From positions 31,681,903 to 31,745,902 of the forward strand of contig NC_063152.1 of NCBI RefSeq assembly GCF_020921035.1: a stretch of 64,000 nucleotides of DNA. The letters are read 5' to 3'. Position numbers and translations under genes: made by a program. Positions 54,887 through 64,000 of the stretch are shown in pieces. This DNA comes from Rhodamnia argentea. Taxonomy: Eukaryota; Streptophyta; Magnoliopsida; Myrtales; Myrtaceae. The first letter of the stretch is position 1, and each line of letters begins with the position of its first letter. A model generated the notes under the pieces. It worked only from the letters and a program-made list of their open reading frames with translations, was not told the DNA's origin and made no database searches.

Positions 54887-57800
54887 ATGCTCTCATCTCT
54901 CCTTCGCGAGCATCGCGTCCACTTCTCGAACCTTCTAGAATGCTCCAGAAGCCTCTCGAACGTCATCTTCTCCAGGTCTATGGGAGGAGGGCCGCGCACG
55001 TTTCCAGGAGGCCTGAACAAGTGGCAGTGGAAACGAATGCACGAGAAGAAGGCCAAAGAGAAGGAGAAGCGACTTCTCGAGCAAGAGAAGCAGCTTTACC
55101 AGGCTCGAATTCGGTCCGAAATCAGGGCGAAGCTCGCTGGCAAGCCGGACGCATCGGCCGATCGCGAGTCGGCGCCGACTCACGGTCCGATGTCTCCAAC
55201 AGACCATGTCAAAGCCCTAGCCGACCGGTTCATGAAGGAAGGGGCGGAGGACCTGTGGAATGAAGACGACGGTCCGCTGAAAGATCCTCCCCCACCAATG
55301 CGGCTGGCAAGTGCGCGGTCAGGACCAGTCAGGTCGCCAATTGATTTGAGGAAGTTGGTGGAGGGGCATGGTGGTGTTGTTGGTAATGGCAAGAATGTGG
55401 ATTCGAGAAGTTTTGGTGGGACCAATCATGTGATGAGTAGGAAGTACTCTGTTGTGAGTAGTAGGAGGTTCCGGAGAAATGAGAGTTCCTCGAGCGAGAG
55501 TGATTCAGATGGTAATTCAAGGGATAATCGATTTAAATCGTCGCATGGTTTGAAGGCTAATCGGGCAGACTTCGAGGATTCAAGGAGTCTTGGTGGTTTC
55601 ATGAAAGGTAGGAACTTTTCACGGCAAAGGAAAAGGGTGTTTTTCAAGAATGACAGTGAAACTTCTTCTAGTGATGACGAATCAGAGATTAACACGGCAG
55701 ATGATGTGGGAAGGCCTGATGCTGGTAATTTGAGGTGGCCAAGATTGAGTGCAGGTGGAGATGGGTCGGGGGATGAGGTGAAGGAAATGAATGGTGGCAC
55801 AAACAAGAGGACGAGGGGAAGTAGTGCTTCTCTCGGGAAGTATGATAACAAGATTAAGAAGAGGGTGCCGCTGAAGTTTGTTGAGGAAGAGACTAATTTT
55901 TTACAACATGTAGGGTTGATTAGGCATGAGCTTAACAATAAGAAATTGGCAGAAGATCAGGGTGAAGACATGGAGGAAGTTTCCATTTTGACTCAGAAAA
56001 GGTATGATATTTCTCCAGATGAATGTCAAGTCAAAAATCGACTTCTTTAGTTACTATATTTTTGTTTGAGTGGCAAAGAACAGTGTAATTGGATTCACAG
56101 AAGATTATTACGTGACAAATGAGTGGATTGGTTGATGACGGGATTTTGTTTCCAAAAGACAGCTCATCGATTCCCTGATTTTCTTGCATTGAGAAAGTCC
56201 AAAGCTGTTGGATGTAATGATGGGTTCCACTGTGGGTTTTACTGTGTGCCCTCTGGTAATTTTGTGTTTCCGTTTTCCAGGTTTGATGAATGTGACATTT
56301 CACCATTGTCGATTAAGGCTCTTTCGTCAGCTGGGTATGCTCGAATGACCAAAGTCCAGGAAGCTACCCTCTCACTTGACGGTAGTAGCTGCCTCATCTT
56401 GTATATTAATCACTATGTCGCCTAATTTTAGGGCTGAATCAGCCCATTATAAAGGACAAGTGCAACTTGCTGGGTTTTAGATCTCCTACTAACATATTAC
56501 TTCACGAAAAGCAGCTTACACAATTCACCATCCCATTTCCATGCACTAGCCATAGAGCAATTATGATTTTTTATGGATGAGTTCTGTTTGCCTCGTGAGT
56601 CAGCAAGATGGTAATATTCCGACAACTGCAAGCTTGTGAGTTGATAAGACAAAAGATGGTCAAATGCTTCAGAAGTAGTTAAACGCTTACATACTTTGAT
56701 CCGTTCTGGAGTTTAGGTCTCAAAGAGATAAGATTTTAAAGGTTCTGCATGATTTCGGGTCACCAATATATTGATATTTCTGATTGTGTCACTATTTTGT
56801 ACCCTGTAATGAGATCTACAGCTTGCTTCACCATTTTTATTTTCTTGTTTTGGCCCAATCGCCATTTTTAATTTCGGCTGGCAGTTGGCACTATATTTTC
56901 TTCTCCGTGTCTTCCTTCTTGAGTCAAATATCTCTCTCAATTTCAAAAGTTTAATTGTTGTGATTATGCAAATGAAAAAAAATGTGAACACGATAACGCT
57001 TTAACGCACAGAGATTTCTTATTTCCGAATACCATATTTGTACATTTTTTAGATTAATGCTTTCACCCTACCATGCATTGTCTTCCCCAGTCGATGCTAT
57101 GATCCTATGTTGGTAGACGATGATTTTAGGGTCTGACCTGTGACAGGCAAGGATGCTGTGGTCAAAGCTAAAACTGGAACTGGGAAAAGTGTAGCTTTTT
57201 TGGTAGGATTGCTGCTCCTTTCTTATCATCATTCATTTCATCAAGTTCCACAACGCTTTTGTTGATACTCAAACAGCTTCCTGCTATTGAAACAGCTTTA
57301 AAGTCACGTAGCAATAAAAATCAGCGGGTGCCCCCAATATATGTTCTTGTTCTGTGCCCCACGAGAGAACTTGCCAGTCAGATAGCTGCAGAAGCTAGAG
57401 CTTTGATAAAGTACCATGATGGTATTGGTGTGCAAACACTTGTTGGAGGTACACGTTTCAAAGATGACCAGAAACGTTTGGAATCTGAGTCATGCGAGGT
57501 TAGCCTTCATATACATGTTCTGAATCTTTTTCTTGATAAAGTATCACTTTATGACATTGGATGTATATGCCGTGTAAAAATAGATGGATACACGTATCTA
57601 CGCATAACTTGAGTGTGATGCAAAAGATATAATCTCTCCTCATCCTTCTGCAGATAATTGTTGCTACTCCTGGAAGGTTATTGGACCATGTGGAGAATAA
57701 ATCGAGTATATCCGTACGTTTGATGGGGCTGAAAATGCTCATAATTGATGAAGCTGATCACTTGCTAGACCTTGGATTCCGCAAAGACATGGAGAAAATT

Positions 57801-59882
57801 GTTGACTGTCTTCCTCGTCAAAGACAGTCTCTTCTATTTTCTGCAACCATGCCAAAAGAGGTAAAATTGATCCTTATTTCTTCTTAAGATCCTGAGATTA
57901 TAGAAACTCTGCTTATCATGACATTTCTGTGATTCATCATTACTGTGCAGGTTCGCCGGATATCTCAGCTTGTTTTAAAAAGAGAACATGCTTTCATTGA
58001 CACTGTGGGTGTCGGTTGTGTGGAGACTCATGCCCAGGTATGTTGGGGTGTTCTGCTGAACGTTGATCATCATAAGTAGTCTAAGACATCTAAATTTCTC
58101 GCCGGGTCTTGTCTCAAGCTGTTAAGTTTGCTATGGTCACTCTGACTGTCACCATGAGTGGGTATATTGGCATGTAGTATTTTTTTGTTCTTTTTTTGGT
58201 CGAAAGGCATGTAGTAGTTTAAAGTGACAAAATATGGAACTATGAGTGAGCCAAGATTGCCCTTTATTCGTAGTCATGTATTGTATTCCAAATGTGGGAG
58301 GTGGTTACAACACAAACATGTGTGTTAATAATGGACTAATTTTCTGCCATATGTATTTCATTTTCCACTCTTTTACTAATTTCAGCTAATTATGAAGAGC
58401 ATGAGAAATATATTGTATGTGTCATGTATCCATAGTTCCTCTTTATCTTTGATTAGCTGGACACATGTTTTACCTGCTTGCAGGTTAAGCAGTCTTATGT
58501 AGTTGCTCCTCATGACATGCATTTTCAAGTTGTTTATCATTTTCTCAAGGAGCATATTTTGGAGGCACCTGATTACAAGGTATAAATGAGAGTATTCTTT
58601 ATTATAATGATTTCATTTTGTACCCATTTAACAATATCACTGTGCTCAGGTCATTGTATTCTGTACGACGGGGATGGTAACTTCGCTCCTATATTTACTT
58701 CTTCGCGAAATGAAGATGAATGTTAGAGAGATGCATTCTAGGAAGCCTCAACTTTACAGAACTCGCATATGTGACGAGTTTCGGGAATCAAAGCGATTGA
58801 TACTTGTCACATCTGATGTTTCATCCCGTGGAATGAATTACCCGGATGTTACATTGGTCCTCCAGGTATGCTAGTAAGATTTGAGTCTAATTTACTTTTT
58901 CTGGTAAAAAAAATAAAGTATTTTAATTGATAGATGGCTGGTGCTAGCATTGGACTTAATTTCTGAGCAAATCCTAAGGAAAAATGATCGTGGATTTTGC
59001 TCACACTTTGTCGCGTTGTCATTCTTTCTTCTGGGAGTAATATTGAGTTCAATTCAGGTGGGTATACCCTTGGACAGAGAACAGTATATACATCGTCTTG
59101 GGAGAACAGGACGTGAAGGGAAAGAAGGAACAGGTGTTTTGTTGCTTGCACCATGGGAAGAATATTTCCTGGATGAAGTGAAAGATCTTCCCATTGATAG
59201 AATCCCTGTACCATCTGTGGATCCAGATGTCAAAGTCAAGGTTTTCATCTGCCACATTCTTCTTTTGCTACTTGTATGCTTCTTATATGTCAATGCTGCT
59301 CATGGAACCTGACTGAAGTAGCTTTTACTTTTGCTGTCATGCTTGATAAGTTGATGTTTACATATCCTAACTTACGCTGTAATGTTAGTTTTTTTCCTTT
59401 TCTTTTTCTCAAGTTTAAAATAAGTGATCAAAGTGACAATATGGGTTTTTTTCTTTACGGGGGAATCATCCTTGCAGGTAAACTACTAACAGTTCCTTCT
59501 TTTTTCTCGGGCTAAGCAGTATGGTGGTTTCACTCACGATCAAAAGATCAATTCCGCTAATGCTTCTCTTCTGGCTTTTGACACTCTTCGTAAATAACAA
59601 AGTTTGGCTCGCCTTTCCTTTCTATCATGCTTAAGATTCTCTCTGCTGCAGATGGAGGACTCGATGGCAAAAGTTGATACAAGTGTCAAAGAAGCAGCAT
59701 ACCATGCTTGGCTTGGCTACTATAACTCGATCAGGGAGATTGGCAGAGACAAAACAACACTTGTGGAGCTAGCTAACAGATTCTGCGAGTCCATTGGCCT
59801 GAAAAATCCTCCTGCGCTTTTCCGAAAGACAGCACTGAAAATGGGTTTAAAGGATATTCCCGGCATCCGAATCCGCAAGTGA
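54887..59882 (+). CDS. RH48: DEAD-box ATP-dependent RNA helicase, RH48/RH33 type
   Basis: Ten exons: 54,887-56,001, 56,281-56,381, 57,147-57,202, 57,277-57,498, 57,654-57,860, 57,951-58,037, 58,484-58,579, 58,650-58,865, 59,058-59,240, 59,652-59,882; 837 residues, all introns GT-AG. The long N-terminal part (about 1-371) is low complexity: an organelle-type leader (MLSSLLREHRVHFSNLLECS), the subfamily signature GGPRTFPGGLNKWQWKRMHE, a Lys/Glu coiled stretch and Ser/Asp-rich acidic patches. The helicase core follows with Q motif (F..CDIS..KVQEATL), I AKTGTGKS, Ia PTRELA, GG, TPGR, II DEAD, III SAT, IV VIVFCTTG, V SSRGMNYPDV and VI HRLGRTGR. The tail GLKNPPALFRKTALKMGLKD...IPGIRIRK is typical of this subfamily. 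It probably remodels RNA in mitochondria or plastids (inference from the leader). Confidence 0.93.
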
Positions 59883-60894
59883 TCCTTGTCTCGGTGACAC
59901 CTGAGTCTTCAGTAAAACCGAAATGGCTTGTTCATGTTGGTTCAGTGCTTATTCAATTGACTTTGTTACGAGAGAACAGTGCTTGTCATTGATACAGAAG
60001 AAAGTGATCAACCGGGGTTAATCAATCAGGAGACATGGACCACACGGTGATTCTGATCTCCTCCTGCTTTGCCGCTTGCATTGTCGTCATCTTCAAGCTC
60101 CCGGTTTCGTTTGTCCTGCCAATATGCCTTAGATTTCCTGGAACCTGTGGTAGAGCTTCAGAGTGTCGAGCCACTAGATTTAAGCGCCATCTTGCAGTGG
60201 CATTAGGTGTTTAACCTGATAGCAATCCACTGTTCGAATCAATACACAGGACTTGATGTAATGAATGACTTCATTCGTAATGTATTTATCAACCCTTTCT
60301 GTAGAAGCTTGGCACTTCGAATTTATAATTACACATTGGTGCTGCTCACTTCTTTGTGCAAATTTAACTTTTAGCCGAGTGAAAGATGGGTAAACTGTGT
60401 GAACAACATACCGAAGAGATCGACTTCAAATTGCCCCTTCAACATATAATTTGTCCTCTTCAGCTACTGATTTCTCATTGCACGTGAAAAGTCTTCACGG
60501 AGCTACCACTTGTCCGAATCAAATATCGAAATTCTCCTTATATTGCAATTGGCAAATAAAGATCTCTCATTACGTATAACTTCAAAAGGTAAGAAGAGAA
60601 ACCAATATGAAGTTTACTTATATTAACGAATCTATATTTCTTCCACAAGACAACAACAGACAAATACAGAAGCATTTGAAACCTTCAATGTTTACAATTC
60701 ATTCTTCCAACTACTAAGCTCACAAAGCACATGTTTGGGTTCGCAGAACAAATCACGATGAAGAAGCAAGCCCAACATATTTTATCTAGTGTGAAAAATG
60801 ACACCGGCTTGCTCTCAGACAAGTCTTGTTTGAAGAGAAGTCTCTCGAAGTTTCGCAATGGTGAATCCTTTTTCGGATTACAGGCCTGCTTTTC
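59883..60894. other. 3' regions between the convergent RH48 and TET10 genes
   Basis: No gene. A plus-strand frame at 60,731-60,952 is the antisense shadow of the last tetraspanin exon and its 3' UTR. Confidence 0.6.
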
Positions 60895-63399
60895 TCAAGT
60901 TTTAGAATGGTTCCGGGCAGCATTTTGCCTCGCACAGCATCCGATGAAATAAATCAATGACTGGAGAAGTGCAATTAGAAGAAGATCAGGAAAAAAGACC
61001 AACTAGAAATCTAAGTAAGATAGAACAACCCTTTATCTTCTGATTCAGCTTGCCTTACCAAGACAACGAACAGGATCACGTTGAAAATTGCAACCACCCT
61101 CCACTCGGTCTTCATGTACTGAGCAACTCCAGCCCTAGGACAGCAACAGTCAGACATATCCTAACAGCAGGAGAAATAAGAGAAGCACTGAAGCAATGAC
61201 ATTTACTTGCACGAATCACAATTGTAGCACTTCACAGATCGGGAGTTCTTATAGAGCTTGCAGTCCTTGTTGGAACTAACGGGATGGTAGCTCAAGTCGT
61301 AGTACGACGCATTCACAGCAGGGTAACCACATCTAAGATAAAAAATAGGTTCATGACAATAAAGATTTACATCAGTTACAAAGAACTTTTGCCAATGTAG
61401 AATTTCAATCAAACAATTCCAAAAAGAAACAGCATGGATTTCAATTTCCTGCTTTTGTTACCTATCTTTTCAAATTCTGCAAATATGATTACCTAATTTT
61501 GAGAAGGATATCGAATTCCTATAGTAGGGGTCTATGGCAAGGAGGGGAATGAGCAAAAAAGGATCTTTGAGTTGAGAGACAACAAAGGCACATACTCAGA
61601 TGGAGGTCGGCAACAACCAGCTTCAATTGGGGTTAATTTTGCTGATTTATATTGTCTGAGAGTCTGGAATCACAAAGCAGTTAGTCTCAAATAATGTCAA
61701 TATGATCATTTAGACCAATCAGAACCCCAAGTGACCAATTAGACCTTATATTTCTTCGATAAATCATTGCAGTCCTCAGATTTAACAAGACAACTCTTCA
61801 AGTGCTCCCAGTTATGTCCATCCTTTAACTGAATAGAAAAGCCAATTGAGTCTTAAGTTATAACAATCAGCAGAAAGACAAAAACAAATCAGAAGAATGG
61901 CATGCAACAAAATAAAGGCACATTTCTAATACAACACTTACTTGTTTTAGAAACCACGAACTGTAATCCTGAAGTTGATACTCTTTGTACCTAAGAAGAC
62001 ACAGTAATGAGAATAGGGTTGTTCAACTCTGATGCTGTCAGATAACGTAAATGAATGCTTACTTTAAGCCGGTTACGCTGTGCCCCGAACCATTGTTTGT
62101 CACAATGAAGCTAAAAAAGTGCACAAAAATATTTCAGCATCCGAGTCAACACAGGATTAGGATATGAAACTCATGAAGTTATTTATCAAGAATTCCAACT
62201 CATAATCTGAATCTTAAACATTAGCATGCGAAATAATCATTTATCAAGCTTTCATAAAATGATAATCATCAAGCATTGATAAAATGTGCAGATCTTTTTA
62301 GAGTAAAAATTTTATAAACTTGAAACAAGAGAATACCAGTAGCTTGTAAATTCAGTTAGAGTACCCCATTTTCAAATAATGGTTGAGCATCCTTCTGCCA
62401 ACTTATATTAAGTTCTTTTTCCAAACATCTAAAAGTCTGCCTGAGCTCATGAAGCATAAAATACAGATCAACAAAGGCTTTTGTAAGATGTACTTACGCT
62501 AGCACAGTGAAGACAAGGATTCCCACCAATATCAGGCATAACAAGATCAGGTACTGTATAGTGTCAAGTTAAGATCATTGCAAAAGGGAAAAAAAATGCA
62601 AGGGAAAAAATAGCAGTTGTCTCTAGAAATGAAAATGTACACTGAATGTGATAAGGATACAGCCCACAACAGTATCGAGTTGTTCTTTAATGCGCCAAGA
62701 AAGCCAATTATTGATCTGAAAGTCGAAACAAACAAGCTAGCCATTACATATCCGAGATAAAAGGCAATGCAGAGGAATACTAACCCAAGAATTGTGCCAG
62801 ATTAAATGAAGAACAGGAGCAAAGAAAACTCACATTACGAATATAAATGCCCCAAGACCCAGAACAGGAAGAGTGAGAGACTTTCGGCAATTGTCATCAT
62901 GAGTACTCATCCACACGCCAAACCCTATAACAGCTACAGCCAAAAGCTGCACGAACAAGCAAACATAGAACTCACGCCTGAATCAAGATCACACGTTTCT
63001 TCCCTTTACCACTTCTGCACAGGACTTCGACTGAAGCTTCAGTATACCAGACAACTAAATCACGAGTACCCAATACGAAATAACCCATGGCTAGAACGCT
63101 TTACAAGCTAAAGGAAGACAGGACTTTGCAGAAAACTACAGAATGCGCACAACAAAGAGGCCGGCATTCTGAGTGACACCATGACCTAGTCATAGAAACT
63201 GTGGAAAATTGGGAAAAACACGAACATAAGCCGGAAAAGTGAACAACAAACAAATGGGTACTCTGACATTGCAAGTAAATAACGTAAAGGAGGTTCCTTT
63301 GAGGATAATCCTGACTTTAAAGCCAGAAGAAATTAGAAATTATACCATAGTGATAAAGTTGATCCATCTGATGACAAACGTGCTCGTTCCGACTCCCAT
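60895..63399 (-). CDS. TET10: Tetraspanin, TET10 type
   Basis: Eleven exons: 63,399-63,346, 62,946-62,834, 62,715-62,661, 62,553-62,498, 62,110-62,063, 61,990-61,942, 61,828-61,745, 61,663-61,596, 61,332-61,207, 61,134-61,059, 60,960-60,895; 264 residues, phases consistent throughout. Four-helix membrane protein: TM1 starts in TSTFVIRWINFITM and LLAVAVIGFGVWM, TM2 LTLPVLGLGAFIFVIS, TM3 LLWAYLILLCLILVGILVF, TM4 WRVVAIFNVILFVVLSLIYF. The large extracellular loop has the plant GCCRPPSECGYPAVNASYYD motif and CYNCDSCKAG; the tail is GCCARQNAARNHSKT. Tetraspanins organise membrane protein complexes. TET10 is an intron-rich, divergent plant member, and this sequence follows it closely. The donor AAG/GTCTAA after exon 7 is weak. 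Confidence 0.92.
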
Positions 63400-64000
63400 C
63401 TATGTAATCTCTCCCTCTCTCTCTCTGAACTCATACAACAAGAGACACAGAAAGAAAGAGAAACGGTCTGCTGCTTCGGCTACGTGTAATAGAAGAAGAT
63501 GTTCCTTGAGAGCAAAAATGGCCGCTTGCAGTGCAAGGGAAGAGAAGAAAGGTTTTGTTGGGGTAATTTGTGGGAAGGATGGAGGAGACAAGGGCATTTA
63601 TGTCCAAAAGCCAACAATACTGGCACATGGTCGCAGCATGTCTCCTTCCACCTTCCACACCGAGAAAAAAAGAAGCAGTACTCATTCCATGGGACAATCC
63701 ATGTCATGGTCTTATGTCTCTCCCCATCTGTTTTCATCATCAACACAACCTTTTCTCTGGTCCTCGCGTCAACTAACAAGGTTGACTCTTGTAGTGTGAC
63801 TCCGACACGAGAGCAGTCATTTCGCGTCATCCTACGGAGGAGTCAGTGGAAATCTCTCTTACTATCCCATGAGCAGTTATGTTGAGGGTGCCTTTAATTA
63901 TTCGAATATAGTTTGAGGTAGGATAAGATAAAATGAGATTACAAATCTTATACATTATTTTTTGAATTGATAAATGTCCCAACATAATATGAATATCGGA
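63400..64000 (-). promoter_or_regulatory. 5' leader and promoter of TET10-type gene
   Basis: A CT/GA microsatellite (63,410-63,427) lies directly upstream of the start codon. The remaining sequence has open frames on both strands with no similarity; no clear TATA box identified. Confidence 0.4.

Noticed and set aside
63239-63885. Plus-strand open frames upstream of TET10, up to 186 codons
   Set aside because: Overlap the first tetraspanin exon and its promoter on the other strand; no family similarity or splice support.

Overview
The window is nuclear DNA from a flowering plant, almost certainly a dicot. Evidence: GT-AG introns with plant-type branch and polypyrimidine context, plant-only gene families (class B heat shock factor, CLE peptide, PR-5/osmotin-like thaumatin proteins, neprosin-domain proteins, plant tetraspanin), a plastid-derived ndhB fragment, and a very dense load of small AT-rich transposons. 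A woody rosid such as a member of Myrtales is possible from repeat style, but that is a guess.

Layout. 1-635 (-): first exons of an HSFB2b-type heat shock factor, with two perfect three-unit heat shock elements in its upstream region (to about 1.9 kb). 2.3-37.1 kb: a repeat-rich block built around a small cluster of PR-5/thaumatin-like genes, two intact (26.8 kb, 33.8 kb) and two decayed C-terminal fragments (7.2 kb, 30.5 kb). The spacers are copies of one another, direct or inverted, including a ~2.2 kb inverted duplication (about 8.33-10.57 kb against 21.93-24.08 kb). Between these arms sits a solo LTR (10,579-20,778), itself interrupted by a 462-bp hAT-like MITE, a 244-bp Mutator-type MITE and a 6,475-bp Pack-MULE (12,740-19,214).

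The Pack-MULE is the most striking object. It has ~975-bp terminal inverted repeats, a perfect 9-bp target duplication, and pieces of at least three unrelated host genes: the DWNN ubiquitin-like domain of an RBBP6/PQT3-type E3 ligase, two exons of the chaperonin subunit CCT1/TCP-1 alpha, and an RNase H1 N-terminal hybrid-binding domain. Read with consensus splice sites, the fragments join in one frame to give a predicted chimeric protein of 249 residues.

37.6-40.3 kb (+): an intact small C2-domain gene (elicitor-responsive protein 3 type). 43.99-44.27 kb (-): a single-exon CLE signalling peptide gene with an unusual dodecapeptide. 44.8-50.7 kb (-): two tandem neprosin (DUF239) genes; the downstream-lying copy at 44.8-47.6 kb is a pseudogene with two stop codons and a 22-bp tandem duplication over its original stop, the copy at 48.9-50.7 kb looks intact. 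Both share an unusual GC-AG intron. 50.8-54.1 kb holds duplicated pieces of the neprosin 5' flank, a foldback repeat, and organelle-derived DNA including plastid ndhB. 54.9-59.9 kb (+): DEAD-box helicase RH48/RH33 type, 10 exons. 60.9-63.4 kb (-): tetraspanin TET10 type, 11 exons. The last two are neighbours in Arabidopsis as well (At1g63250-At1g63260), so this end is conserved gene space.

All exon models come from reading splice signals, frame and family similarity by eye; percentages and boundaries of repeats are approximate unless a target duplication fixes them.
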